Shown in pieces: positions 21,898-33,891 of a stretch of 64,000 nt of DNA. A model generated the notes under the pieces. That model had not been told where the DNA came from, did no database searches, and saw only the letters and a program-made list of their open reading frames with translations. Made by a program: the position numbers and the translations under genes. Source of the stretch: Daedaleopsis sinensis. Lineage: Eukaryota; Basidiomycota; Agaricomycetes; Polyporales; Polyporaceae. The number at the start of each line of letters is the position of its first letter. Positions within the stretch are counted from its first letter, which is position 1. The DNA is taken from assembly GCA_033807695.1 (NCBI GenBank), contig CM066302.1, positions 2,728,001 through 2,792,000 on the forward strand, given 5' to 3'.

Positions 21898-24591
21898 ATG
21901 AGCGGAAGGAAGCTCAATGTGCACGAGCAAAAGCTGCACCAAGCCGCGCTCGCGGACCCTAAGAAAGTACGTGACCATTCGAAAGACAGTGCGGCAAGAA
22001 CACTCATACTAGTGTACTGTCAGACAGTCACTCAGAAAGAATGCGACGTGCTCGTAACAGATGTTGCCGCGCGCACCGCGGCAATCAACTTTCTCCTGGG
22101 CACGGTACGTCTCGCGCATTACTTCGCGATCCAAAGCCACAACCCTCCTGAATCTGCCATGTATCTACGATGAAATAGGGCCTGCTCAAGGCGATGAAGG
22201 ACACGAAGGGTGCGCTGTCGTTCCGTGCGGTGATGAAGAAGGAGCTCGAGGTGTACGTTCGCCCGAACGCCTTCGCGCACCCACTACCACGGCTTACGCA
22301 CCTCGTACGTGCAGGAAAAAGGACATGACCGGGGAGGAGGCGATGATTCTGAGCCATATTCAAGGTGCAAGGGATGAAGGTGAGTATCTATCCACATCAC
22401 GTCCTCCTCCCCTCATCCTCCGCTGGTGCTCTTGCGGATATGCATCGGATGTGCTGGTCTCCCTATCACCGGGGGCATTGGGCAATGTAACTGCTCGTTA
22501 CATCGTGGTCAAAATCCACATGTTTCTCTCGTGTGTCGCGGTGCAACATGCAAGAAACATTCAAAATGATCCCGTGTCTTTGTGTTACATCCTGGATACA
22601 TTTCAAATGTCGCGTGTAACCACGATGTATACAGGATGGAACACATTGACAAAGGAACGTCATATTTGGATTGGATTAGAGTGTATCTGCTGCAGGACTT
22701 TCGGAAGATTTCAATGGTTTAGAAGTGAGATATAACATCTCGAGCCTGCTTTGTTTTGCACGAAGTGGACCCAGTGGTGCGTAGGAGATGACACCGCGAC
22801 CCCAGCCACCAGGCCGGAGGACGAGCAGTATGCACTTGGCGAACACAGTAGACCAATGGTTTGATTTTGGGTATGTTCAGAAAAGTTGAGGACCCCGAGC
22901 GAAGTCAGCAGCCTTATGTGGTCCACTTTGCGTAAAGTTTTATTGTGGTGGAGAGCGTCAAATTACACTCTCTATTCAGCTCGTTTTAACCAGGTTTTAC
23001 GAAGCAAACACTTTGCAGATACACTCTGATCACGCTGTAATCACAATGTAACGACTCGTTACATCCGACCACGCCCCCGGTGTATCCTTGTGTATCCAAA
23101 GGCTCACAGAGGGCCCTAGGTATATGGACCAAGCATATCAAAGCCAAGACCGAACTGCACCAGACTGTCATCGACCGCTGTCTCAAGTCTCTCGTCCAGA
23201 AGCAGCTCATCAAGGCTGTGAAATCCGTAAAGGTACCTCCTCGATTCGCTTTCTTGGCCGTACCGATCCCTAACCACTGTTCCTTGGTGTAGTACCCGAC
23301 CCGGAAGATCTACATGCTCTACCACCTCGACCCCTCGGTCGAGATGACCGGCGGGCCGTGGTACACCGACAACGAGCTCGACACAGAGTTCATCAAGCTC
23401 CTCTGCAGCGCGTGTCTCCGCTTTGTCCGCGATCGCGTACGTCTTCCTTCTTCTTCTTCCCATCCCCGGCCGCGACGTTATCGAGACACTGATATACTCG
23501 CCCCTACCGCCATCCAGAGCACCCCGAAGCAGAAGACAGCAGACGCAGCGTCCGCCGACGAGCTGCTCTTCCCCATCTCCGCCGCCGCCGCGTACCCGAC
23601 CGCCCAGCAGATCCTTACGTTCCTGAGCAAGAGCCGCATCACGGAGACACAGCTGACGGTCGAGCACGTCGAGATGCTCCTCAACGTCCTCGTCCTCGAC
23701 GGGGACATCGAGCGGGTACGTCCCCGCACGCTTTCCGCAATCACGCGCGCTGACCACGGCGCACTGCTCGTCTCCGCACACACACGCACGCAGGTCCCCG
23801 CATTCGGCGCGGCGATGTGGGACACGGCCGACCACGCGGGGAACGCGTCCGACTCGAGCGACGATGACGACGACTCGAGCGCACGCGCGAAAGCGAAGGC
23901 GCGGGCGAAGGAGAAGAAGCGCAAGCGCAAGGACCGCGACGACTCGCCCGAGCGCGACCGGAAACGCAGCAAGCGCAGCCGGTCCTCCTCCGTGTCGGAC
24001 TCGGACTCGGACGACAGCGACGACGAGCGCGCGAGGGAGCGGCGGAGGAAGCGCAAGAAGAGCAAGAGCCGTGCGGCGAGCAGCGAGGACGAGAGCGAGG
24101 ACGACCGCGAGCGGCGCAAGCGCAAGAAGCGGCGCGCGGGGGACGACGGGGACGGGGACGGAGACGACGTTGTCATGAGCGATGCGGAGCGCAAGAGTAA
24201 GAGTAAGGGCAAGAGCAAGAGCAAGAGCAAAGGGAAGGGCAAAAAGCGGCGCCGCGACTCGGACTCGGACTCGGACTCAGAGGACTCCTCAGAAGACTCG
24301 GACGACGACCGCCGCGCGCGCTCGCGCTCCAAGTCCAAGTCGCGCACGAAGCGCAAGCGGTCGGCGTCCCCCGTGGACGTCACCGCGGCGTTCCTCGGGG
24401 AGGAGCACGGCGCGTACGTCTACCGCGCCGTGCGCCAGGAGCGCATCGGGGGCGGCGGGGGCGGGCTCGCGCAGACGCCGTGCGTGCGCTGCCCGACGTT
24501 TGACTTCTGCAGCGAGAGTGGGCCGGTGAACCCGAAGGAGTGCACGTACTATGGTGGATGGCTGGCAGCGGCGGATGTCGCTATGGGATAG
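21898..24591 (+). CDS. RPC34: RNA polymerase III subunit C34 (RPC6/POLR3F)
   Basis: Part of the C82/C34/C31 subcomplex that opens promoters for tRNA and 5S genes. Start MSGRKLNVHEQKLHQAAL at 21898. Winged-helix exons carry AARTAAINFLLGT, GLLKAMKDTKGALSFRAV, MTGEEAMILSHIQGARDEG, then (after a 740 bp intron) IWTKHIKAKTELHQTVIDR, LIKAVKSVK and YMLYHLDPSVEMTGGPWY (23317-23365), followed by PTAQQILTFLSKSRITETQL. The C-terminal domain ends in CVRCPTFDFCSE...KEC (24481-24543), the conserved four-Cys iron-sulfur site of this subunit, then YYGGWL. Between VPAFGAAMW and VDVTAAFLGEEHGAYVYR lies an insertion of about 185 residues (23821-24375), made of alternating Asp/Ser and Lys/Arg runs (RS, DSDSD and KSKSKGK types). 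Yeast and human C34 are about 317 residues; this one is near 500. Confidence 0.92.
22467..23082. mobile_element. Non-autonomous TIR element inside an RPC34 intron
   Basis: The ends are CACCGGGGGC...GCCCCCGGTG, flanked on both sides by TAT (22464-22466 and 23083-23085), a 3-bp target duplication. The inverted similarity continues inward through atgtaac...cgttacat words for about 45 bp per side. Length is 616 bp and there is no transposase. Introns of this gene are otherwise 50-70 bp, so the element explains the 740 bp intron (about 22381-23117). The 3-bp duplication and CAC- ends fit CACTA-like (CMC) elements; assignment is inference. The same 17-bp end recurs at 2291-2307. Confidence 0.75.
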
Positions 24592-24724
24592 AGCTTCTAC
24601 GAGAGCACGAATGCCGTGCAGGAGTCCATGTTGATTAACACTAGCATACCGATACATGTTAAGGGGATAGTGATACAGCAGTAATGTACGAGATCCAAAC
24701 ATTGTCCGCGCAAGCAGCATCTGC
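24592..24724. other. Short convergent spacer
   Basis: 133 bp between the stop codons of RPC34 (+) and the Mug190-like gene (-). Confidence 0.5.
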
Positions 24725-27700
24725 CTACACCTCTGTCTCGACGTCGGGATGCCTCGCCTTCATCGTGAACTTGTCCTTGACCGCATGCGCGCCGTCCTCG
24801 ATGTTGTCCTTGATCCACACCGCGGTGCGCACCGGCTTCGCCTGCATGATCCCGCGGTGGTCCCGGTGCAGCTCCTTATCGTGCTTGCGCCAGTTCTTCA
24901 TCTTCCCGACAAAGCCCTGCTTCTCGCAACTCCCTGTCGACCGCCGCTCGCTGTCGCCCTCGCCCTCGCTCGCGGTGTCCGCGCCCTCCTCCACCTCGAC
25001 CGAATCCGCAGACACCGTCGTGTTCGTCCCGTGCGCATCCGCATCCGCGCCCGCCGCCGCGTCGTTCCCCTTCTGCGTGTCCACCGGGCCCTCCGTCATC
25101 GTCTCGTCCTCGTCCTCGTGCGCACCACCGTCTGGGGGCCGCCCCCCGTCCCGCTCCTGCGTCTCGTGGCTCTCCTGCGCCCGGTGGTCCTGCGGGACGC
25201 GCCCCCGGGGCGCCTGCGCCCCGACGGCGTCGCGGAAGCCCGCCTTCTCCTGGCGGTCGTACTCGTCCCACGAGCCGCGCTTGCGCGCGCCGTGCCCGCT
25301 GAGCATCTCGTAGTGCTCGCCCGCGATGCCCGGCCAGAACGCGGCGTCGAGCGTCGCGGTGCCGACGCGCTCCATGCGCTCCCTGTCGCTGTCCCAGTAG
25401 CCGAGGTCGCCGTCGGGCGGGACGTAGTTGAGCTTCAGGCGCGAGTAGTCGCCGTCCTTGGCGCGCCAGAGCGCGACCTCGATGGGGCCGTCTGCGCGGT
25501 CGACGAGGTCGCGCAGCCAGAGCACGCCGAGCGCCTTCCGCCCGGACGTCTTGAACCCGGACGTGTCGCGGAAGGAGAGGAGGAGCGCGGCGGCGTACCG
25601 CTGGCGCACGGGCAGCTTTGTGGGGCTGCTCGGCGCCCAGACGACCTTGCTGTCGCGCTTCTCGGCGGTCTTGCGGGATACTTTTTCTTCGGCTTCGGCT
25701 GTGGTGATCTTGAGACGGATCTCACACTTGGAGAGATCGACTTGGGTGGATTGCGCAGAGACGTCGTGTATCTCGAGCAGGCCGGTGTCGAATCCCAGCA
25801 GGTTAGGGGGGAGCTTCGCCTCGACGGGCCTGAACAGAAGCGAAATCCTGATCCGCCCAGTGCCCAACCCTTTCTCGAGCGAGTAGCAGCGAGTGACCTC
25901 AGAAGCGTTCGTGAAGACTTCCGACAACTGTGGACGCGTTCAAAATGCGCTCTGCGACGACCGCACAAGAAAACATACCTTGAGGAAGACAGTCCCCAGA
26001 ACGGCGTCGTTCTCGCGCATGCGTGAGTCCTTCACCGTCACGCTCACATGTGCCTTACGCCAATCCCTCACGAAACGTTCCGTCCCAGCGTTGAACATCG
26101 GCGAGCTTGTGATTGACTTGACGCGGGTTTCATAGACCAGCTCGTCGTTGAGCGAACTGTGGCATGGATCAGTCAGCGCACAACGAAATGTTCGAAGATA
26201 GATGCCCACATCGAGCAATAGGACGACGGCAGACCCTCCGCCTCCTCGGAGGTCTCCTCTCCGTCGTCTTGGCCCTTCTCGCCTTCCCTTCCCTTCCCCC
26301 CGCGCCTCTCCTTGCCCATAGTCTTCACCGACAGATCCCTGATCTCGTGCACCTGGACGCTCAGCAGGCCACTCGGCCACTCATGATCAGGCGGGGTCAC
26401 GAGCACAGCAGCCTCCAGGTCGTTCAGCGCGACCGCGCGCGCGTCCTTGAACTCCGGCTGCTCGCGCAGGTCATCTGGCAGGCTCGGGTCCGAGCCGTCC
26501 GTAGAGAGCTCCTTGTTCGGCGTAAGTTTGCCGTAGTACCCGACGGTGTACTCGATAGAGCCAGGACGGTCTTGTGAGTCTGGACTAGACAGTGGGGAGA
26601 CGCGCCGCACGGGCTTGCCGCGCTGGCGAATCAGGTCGACCACGTCGATCTCTGCGAAGCCCATCATATCGTCCTGAGGGAGGAGGGTTGAGACGCACAA
26701 CTCCGCATGCTGACTACGATGCTTACGAGGCTCATGCGGTCCGAGTCCCACAGCTGGAAGCTAATCCTCTCGCGGAGCTTGACCGTGTTGACATCCACGA
26801 GCAGGACCGCGGTCTCCTCGAATACAGGGTTGCAGTCGCTTTTGATGATCCGAGTCGAGTACAAGGGTTTCTCCAAGCGCGAAAAGGTGAGTGTAATGTA
26901 TGGATCTGCTGGACACGATGCCTTGCTCATCAGCGATATCCCCTGAACGTTGGTGAAGTCTACGCACCCGATCCGCCTGTCGCATCCATCTTCTTGACAC
27001 CGGTTGCGCGGTGAATATGAACAACGATAACACCAATGGCCTCCGTATCTGTTGCAAATCCGTTAGTGAAGCCACCAGGATAGGTCCCTTCGCCGTCTAC
27101 ACTAACCTTTCTTGATATCGTCGCCACTGATGAGACTTTGTAAGTCGAGAGTAAGACTTCTCGGTGCTACATACTCCGCGGCCGCCGTGTCGAGTGCGCT
27201 GGATATGAAGCCCGAGATAAACGGTAGGTCCATGATATTAGGGAGGGTTCTGTTCAAGGGAACGACGCAGATCGTTATTTGTGGCAGGCCCATGAGGGTG
27301 ACGAGCGTTGTCTTGACGCTAGCATGGCGATCAGTCGATGAATATCTCGAGGCTCGTGGTTCATGCGGACCAACACTTACAAAGGTGGGTTAGGAATGAG
27401 TTGAAGGCGCGCTCGTGCTGTGCCAACGACACCAGTGATTTCCACCCACACGGCTGCGCACGACGTCAATGGCGGGCGAGGACGTACGGAGGAATACCAC
27501 TCACGGACTCGGAAGCCATACACATTCTTCAATCCTACGACGAACTCCACTAGTAGACTGAACCCTGATGTGAATTCCAATGTGAGGTAACGAGACGCGA
27601 TGGAAACGCACTGTATATTTTCCGCTTTGCTTTGCGCGCTACGTCCAGAAGGAAGTCCTTGGTACGCGAATGATACCTCGACGTTGACGTGGTCTCCTTC

Positions 27701-28741
27701 AAGAGCGTCGCGATCATCGGGACTGACACTATCGGCATCGACACCTATACCCGCAAGACTGTCTCCACTCTTGCTTGCATCTTCGTTGTCACGCGTAGAC
27801 GCGTCGGGCAGAGAACGGATCGACGTGATCCGTCCTGAATTGGAGCCAAGGCCAATGTCGGCGATCCGTACGGAATGCTGGTGGGATGTGTCAACCGACG
27901 GCATCTTGGGCCATTTCGATCCATGCGAGTGGACTCACGATGAAGCTCGGGACGGACGACTGCATGATATCCTCTACCATGTCGACCAAGGAGCTGAACA
28001 GATCCGTGTTCATGATGGGCCAAAGTCCGCGTATGAGGGCGTTCGCCCACTCCGCACTCTCGCGCGTTCGCTCCTCGTCCGTGACCTTCCCGTCGCTATC
28101 CACATCGGAGCCAGCACGCAAACCGCGCATTCTCTCCGCGTGCCAGATCCGTCGCTCGAATTCCTCTTCGGCGTCCTTATTCATGCGGAAGAACATGGTG
28201 TACCCAAACAGGATCGCTGGAAGGAGGCAGAGTATACGCCAGATGGTGCTTTGGAAGAACGTCGAGCATAGGAAAGCCGCTATGAAAGCCCCGCTGATGT
28301 ACACGATGCTTGAGTTCGTGACTGACAGTACGTGGTCTCTATGTTCCTTCCAGTCTGTCCCCAGAATGTATGAGACCTCCCGTCATTCACGATGTGCGCA
28401 TACATGCACATTCAGAAGTGGGCGCACGAGCACTCACCTGGAGGCGGGAACTCCTGATGGAGCACATTGTCGCCCTTGGTACGTGTGTCCGGTTCTTCGC
28501 CTGCGTTGCGGATATCAAGATCTTCACCGGTCGTGGGGTCTTTCGCGTGCATGACATGACCCTTAGCGAGCTTGCTCGCGGTCTTCTCTGTCTGCGTCTC
28601 CTCGCGACGCACGCTCTGGTCCTGGAGTTGCTGGGCATTCGCCTCGGTTGCCCTCTCCGGATTGACGAGGGAAGTGAGCTTGGTCGCAATGTGTGGTACA
28701 GGGTTCTTCCCCGAGTATGGCTGGGCGTGCCCATGCGACAT
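24725..28741 (-). CDS. Mug190-like membrane protein with SMP and C2 domains
   Basis: A tricalbin/extended-synaptotagmin relative of the S. pombe Mug190 type: an ER-anchored lipid-transfer protein expected at membrane contact sites. Start MSHGHAQPYSGKNPVP at 28741. A polar N-terminus precedes a double hydrophobic segment (YISGAFIAAFLCSTFF, WRILCLLPAILFGYTMFF, about 28300-28195), then an SMP domain opening with EWANALIRGLWPIMNTDLFSS (about 28060) and continuing through IADIGLGSNSGRITSIR (27870) and LPFISGFISSALDTAAAEYVAP (about 27230-27165). C2-like parts follow: EVDVVDLIRQRG, LLSVQVHEIRDLSVK (26370-26325), NPVFEETAVLLVD (26830) and a final C2 with adjacent acidic linker ending MKARHPDVETEV at 24725. 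At least 10 introns. Some middle exons were not traced base by base. A long antisense frame over the last exon is a GC-bias shadow. Confidence 0.85.
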
Positions 28742-29606
28742 TACGAGCGACGGTGAGTTGGAAATTTGAAGTTGCTATGTGGTGGTTGTTCAAGTCGTTA
28801 TGAGCCGTGTGTCTTGGTTGGAGGGCTGCCTGTTTATGCGTTGAAGTGGAACAGGGCAATAGTAGAGAAATGTGTCATGGAGGCGGTTGCGTGAGTGAGT
28901 TGGGAGTTGCGGATTAAGTATATATGTTCTTCCTCAGCATCCTCGCTTGTTGGGATAGTGTCATAGTGGAGTGGTGGGGGCTGGACCGTGCTTCTCCATA
29001 CTGCGCGGCCGCCCAACGCGGCCTCCCAGACCGTGACGGGTGCCAGCATGGCAGAGATGTATGTGTAGGCAGCGAGCTCGTAGTCGAGGACAACATCGAG
29101 GTCCGAGTCGGAGGACGATCGCGACAAACGAAACGGGCCTGGCAGGGGCCTGGCGCCCGTAACAGCGAGCACCGACCATGACGTCATTCCATCGCAGCCT
29201 GAAATATGACATAATGCCGCGTTGTGTCACACACAGCGGTGCACTTATATCCGTTAACCTTGGGTTAGTCGGTATGAATTCCGAAATACAACGACAAGCG
29301 GTCACTGACACCCGCACTAGGAATTGCGGAACATAAGTACGAAGATTGGAACTCGGTACCTATTTGGAGCGCGATTTACTCCGGCAGACTCCAATCTCGT
29401 CGACTAAGACTGCAGGAAAATTACCCCGGCGTTTGCGAGATACTAGGGCAATGGACGTACGTTGCAATATAGTATTGATACAGATAGGGAGTTGAGTGAC
29501 GAAATGTTACAATACAATATGGAGAAAAATGAACACATCAGAATAGTCCGTACAAGTCACAAAGTTCATTCCAATTCAAACCTCGATGTGCACTCGTTCA
29601 TGACAT
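28742..29606. other. Intergenic region upstream of the Mug190-like gene
   Basis: No coding potential recognised. A TATATAT run at 28919-28925 reads on the minus strand about 180 bp before the Mug190-like start; it is a weak TATA candidate. Confidence 0.4.
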
Positions 29607-30663
29607 TCAAACCTGCATGAGCAAACCAGTGTCCGTGGGCACGCAGGTGCTGTTGTTCGAGTCGACAACAAACCCATCGGAGCAACGGCTGACGATACAG
29701 CTACCGCTCATGCAGGCAATATCGACGGCACCAGCGATGCTAGTGCAGTCCACACCGCGGGGAGAGAAAATGTCTAGAGGGATGATGCATCCACCACCTA
29801 TAAAGGACGACATTCAGTACTCATCCATACGGCAAACGGTTTAATATGGCTTACAGCTCTCAAGGTCGTTCTGAGCGTCAACGCAGTCGAAGGGATGGTT
29901 GCGCGCGCCCCGACGCTCATACATGCCGCAGGCAGTGTGGCTGGGCGGGCAGACGTGACTCGCGCGGCGACGGAGCAGGGAACCGTAGTCGCTGCGCCTG
30001 GCCGGGTTGGACATCCCGGACGGACACGCCTGGGTGCCACAAACCCCGTTGCACACCGTGTTCGGGGACTCGCACACGCAGCTGTTCGGGGCGTTGACGG
30101 GGGATGCTGTGTAGCCGTTGGTGCATGTGAAGCCGCAAACGTCGTCTTCCGTGCACGCGGCGACACTGTTGTCGGGGTAGCTGCACTGTTCACCCTGATC
30201 ACCGATCTAAGTAATAGAAAACGAGGATGAGAATGCGTATGAAACAAGAATGCATTTGACAGCACGTACGATCGAAGACAGAATGTCGCTGACTAGGCCG
30301 TTGTCGCCGTCAATGTCCGCAAGAAGCTGCTCTGGAGCATTAGCAGGGAATAGGTTGAGTAAGAAGATTGGGCGGGTACCTCTTGTGCGCCACTGTTAGC
30401 GTCGATGAAGGCCTGCAGATTGGACAAGCACGCGCAGACACCGACTACAGCATCGACCAGGTCGGTAGATGACTCTCGAAGATTAAGTTGGACTGACCAA
30501 TGTTGACAGAGTCACCGTTGGCAGTGTCGATGGTGGTATCGATGTTCGCGCAAGTGTCTGTGGTGGCGCGAGCTACGAGACTGGTGCGCGAGCCATACCA
30601 GGCACGAGCGGATGTCACGCCGGACACGAGCACGACAAAGGTCACAAGGGTGTTTGAGAACAT
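29607..30663 (-). CDS. PriA-like Cys-rich secreted protein
   Basis: Start MFSNTLVTFVVLVSGVTSARAW at 30663 is a clear signal peptide. After four small exons (CANIDTTIDTANG, VVGVCACLSNLQAFIDA, LLADIDGDNGLVSDIL) comes a Cys-rich exon (30205-29860) with CSYPDNSVAACTEDDVCGFTC, NSCVCESPNTVCNGVCG, CPPSHTACGM and FDCVDAQNDLESC. The last exon has GGC, DCTSIAGAVDIACMSGSC and SRCSDGFVVDSNNSTCVP, stop at 29607. The FDCVDxQNDLESCGGC...DCTSI pattern is that of the protein first named PriA in Lentinula and later found across basidiomycetes, often linked to fruiting or the cell surface. Molecular role unknown. A TATA-like tatac (minus strand, about 30775) lies 110 bp upstream. Confidence 0.82.
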
Positions 30664-31992
30664 ATTGAGCGAGGGTGCTGGTACGAAAGGGCTGGGGAGC
30701 GGTGGAGGACTGATGGTAGAGTGGAGAATCGTCTCTGTGCTGAGGACAACGCGGCATTTTCTTCGAGCCTTTTGTATATGCAGACTGAGAGGGTATCAGG
30801 AGAGATGACGACGGCGAAGAACGCGGATCTTCGCGGTGACGCTGTCCTCTGGCCGCGATTGACGAACCCCACCTTGAGGGGACCTCGTCCGAGAAACCCG
30901 GATCCGCCACTTGCGGAGGTGGTCCAGTCTTCCGAGCCGGAAGACATGAGCGTGCTTTACTTCCATATGGTATTCCGCGACACGTCCTCGAGTTCAGGAA
31001 CACAGACAAGGCACCCATCCACGGGTATGATGAGTTTGGCAAACGGAAGCGGCCGATCCGTCTAGTTGGTGACTTCAGATGTCGGTTCGAATCTTTCAAA
31101 AATACCAATTCTAGGAGGTCAACGTCACGGCTCCTGACCTTAGGGACAGCGGAAGGTGGTGTATGATGACGACGAGTAGAGGTACTGATTTTGTCGATCG
31201 TTTGGGAGATACGTCCGTGCATACTTTACGGCTTCGCCGCCTCCTTAATGAGCGGAAGTGACCAAATGGGATAGAGTTCAGCCTGAGGAGGATGATTGCA
31301 GCTCACCCAGCGAGAGGAGCTACCGCTAGATGGAGACACGATGCCTGACATTCTGGCCAGCATAGAAGGGTTGAAAAATCTTCGAGCAATTCAAACACTG
31401 ATGGTACTTACATAGAACCAGGAGAGGTAGTGACGGATCCGGAACAGACCTAAGAGGCCAGCGCTTAGGGGTCCACTTATACTCACATTCGTCCTTTTCC
31501 CACGATCGATGTTAGCTACTAGAGGCTACAAGTACTACTATATCCTACATAAGTCACGCAGCGGGCCCAGCTTCCTTGCAGCTTACCCCACTACAGTGGT
31601 ATTAACCGCCACAACGCCGCGCCGCACCATCACCGCTGTTGAATGCGTTTGCACTGCCACACGTCGTCGAGGAGAATGAAGAACCTGGTCCTGGATCGTG
31701 AACCACCCGTGGGACAGTTAGTGCGAAAGGGTAGACAAGGTTTACTACCTCCATCCGTTCTCCACTGGCAGAGTGCAACACTCATGTTTACGGCCAGAGA
31801 GGTCCTTAAGACGCCGCGAATTGAGTGAACTTGAAGATCGCTCCCCAGCGGTTGTCGGAATCATTGTCGACGAGCAAGGAAAGTAGTGTCGTAGTACTAC
31901 TACACCATGATGGCATGCAATGTTCCGGGTATCAGAAGCAAGTCCAATGGGAATGGGTAGTAGCAAGTAGCCTCGCACACAGGCCCGTACAT
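30664..31992. other. Intergenic region
   Basis: About 1.3 kb with no supportable gene. It holds the promoter of the PriA-like gene and the 3' flank of the FAD oxidase. Confidence 0.4.
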
Positions 31993-33821
31993 TTACACGA
32001 CACCGATGATCTGGCCGACGATGCTCGCAAATGTCTTGTTCGGGTCGAATCGCTCGCGCACAGCGGCGAACCGGGAGAGGATCTGTGCAAGCACATGCTC
32101 CTGTCAACACGAGCCACGGCACATCTCCTGGAGTAGACTGGAATGACGTACCTCGGGATCAAGGTTCTTGACGCTGTTCTGGTAGACCTCCCGCGTGTTC
32201 TTGGTCCAGTGCGGGCGGGCCGGGAACTCGTTGACCAGCGTCTCGGCGAGGTCCGCGTCTGGGAAAACAAGTTCAGAGACGTCCTGGAAACAGTCATGGT
32301 GAGGAACGCACAGAACGGCTCGTTGTAGCGCACACCGCTGTCCGGGAGGTACGACGGGAAGTCGAACATGATCGTGCCCTTGCTCCAGTCCGCGTCCGTG
32401 TTCTGCGGGAGGGTGCTCGTCTGGCTGAGCAGGTCGTCGAACTGCGCGGTGATTGTCAGCAATGACCACCTATTGCACACAGGGACAGCGCGAGACACTA
32501 GCGCTTGGGTACTCACCTTCTGCCCGAACTTGATGTTGATGCCAGACCGGTACGTGGCCGTCATGAGGTGCCCGTTGTCCTTCGCCTCGTCGAACTTCTC
32601 CCGGACGCGCTTGAGTACGGCGTTCGCCATAGTGACCGGGAACGCAAGCTCGAGCGTCTTTCCGTGCAGGTCATAGTCCCACTCGGGGAGCGTGTTCGGA
32701 TACAGCCCACCGATGAGCGAGTCGTAGCTCCAGCCGGTGACGGGCCAGAAGAGAATCGGAAGGTCCGTGTTCTTGTCATGGTAGTTCGGCGCGCTCCAGA
32801 TCGTGAAGAAGGTTGTTTCGGTCAGCAGGTTGACGGTCGAGCTGTTCGCGCCGCCTTCGAGCAACGTCTTGGCGGTGTTGCCCTCAAATGCAGAGACGGA
32901 GAACGTGCTCTGGAAGCCTTCGCCGGAGTCTTCGTTCGGAACGACATCATAGGTGCGCTGGGGGATGTCAGCAGACGTTGCTTGAACGAAAAGGCGGAGA
33001 CTCGACATACGTAGTGGAACTTTTTCTGGCCAGGCCACCACCAGAAGTTGGCGGTCGGGAAAGGGTTGATTAAGCCGAAAATGTCACCATTCAGCACCTC
33101 GTCCTCCGAAAGGCTGTTCCCCGGTAGTCAGTTGCGACGTATTCGTCATTTACGCTTATACTCCAAGTGAGCACATACATCTTCTGGTTCGCCGACAGCT
33201 TGAACGCGCCCGCGACGACAGCAGGCTGAGACAACGCTGTGCGGTGCGCACCCATCGCAAGGGCGCCCACGACAGTGATATTCCAGTTGACGAGCGAGTA
33301 GCCAATGGAAGTGTTGTGCGCGTGCAGGTAGTCTGCGAGCTCGAAGAAGGTCACACCTGCTTCGATGACGACGCTGCCGGTGCCGGCTGTTCTCCGGGAG
33401 AACGAGCAGTTAGCCTATCGGACGATATTGAGGAGAAGACTACATACATCCGTCGGGCGCGGTAAAGTTGCTAATGCCGGCAAGCGCCTCGGTGACGACG
33501 ATGACAGTGTTGGGGTCGTCGGTGCACATTGTGTCTTGATAGCATGTGGAGACGATGTCAGTAATTGTCCACGAGGGCTATGCTCGCGTACGCACCATAC
33601 CACATGTGGCCCTTGCCCGATGCACGCACTGGCACACCCGCCGCGGAGGCGTTCTTCACGATGGCCGCCATCTCATCGATTGTAGTCGGATGGTACACAG
33701 CGGCAACTTCATTGCACGCAGGGAAGCCTGGGCCGTCGAACGTATTGTATGGATCCGCACGCGCGGTGGGAGCGAGTGCGGCGACGAGCGTGAGCAGGGA
33801 GAGAGCGTTGAAGCGGGTCAT
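31993..33821 (-). CDS. Secreted FAD-dependent oxidase, VAO/ALO type
   Basis: Start MTRFNALSLLTLVAALAPTARA at 33821 is a signal peptide, so the enzyme is probably extracellular. The FAD-binding PCMH region contains PTTIDEMAAIVKNASAAGVPVRASGKGHMW (33695-33610; His of the GKGH loop is the likely flavin contact), VTFFELADYLHAHN and ITVVGALAMGAHR (33355-33240). The substrate half includes TIWSAPNYHD, FWPVTGWSYDSLIGGLYP and, near the end, ARPHWTKNTREVY (32222-32180), which resembles the HWGK region at the C-terminus of aldonolactone oxidases. It ends FAAVRERFDPNKTFASIVGQ, stop at 31993. About 7 introns. The substrate (aldonolactone, sugar or phenol) is not determined. A TATAAATA box lies 63 bp upstream of the start. 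Confidence 0.8.
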
Positions 33822-33883
33822 GAGGAGGCAAAAGTCCGAGTGGGTAGCTGCTGGGCTACCTCGCCGTCTAGCGGGACCGTGTT

Positions 33884-33891
33884 TATTTATA
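33884..33891 (-). promoter_or_regulatory. TATA box of the FAD oxidase gene
   Basis: TATAAATA on the minus strand, 63 bp before the ATG at 33821, a normal position for a fungal TATA box. Sequence match plus position only. Confidence 0.55.

Noticed and set aside
23478..24383. 301-residue Ser/Arg-rich frame on the minus strand
   Set aside because: Antisense shadow of the charged insertion in RPC34; the sense frame continues into conserved C34 blocks.
24749..26026. 425-residue open frame on the plus strand
   Set aside because: It is antisense to the last exons of the Mug190-like gene, has Arg/Val-rich low-complexity content and no family features; long antisense frames are expected from high third-position GC.
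31932..31992. Extension of the FAD oxidase beyond 31993
   Set aside because: A frame continues to 31932, but the frame with the conserved C-terminal residues (RFDPNKTFASIVGQ) stops at 31993.
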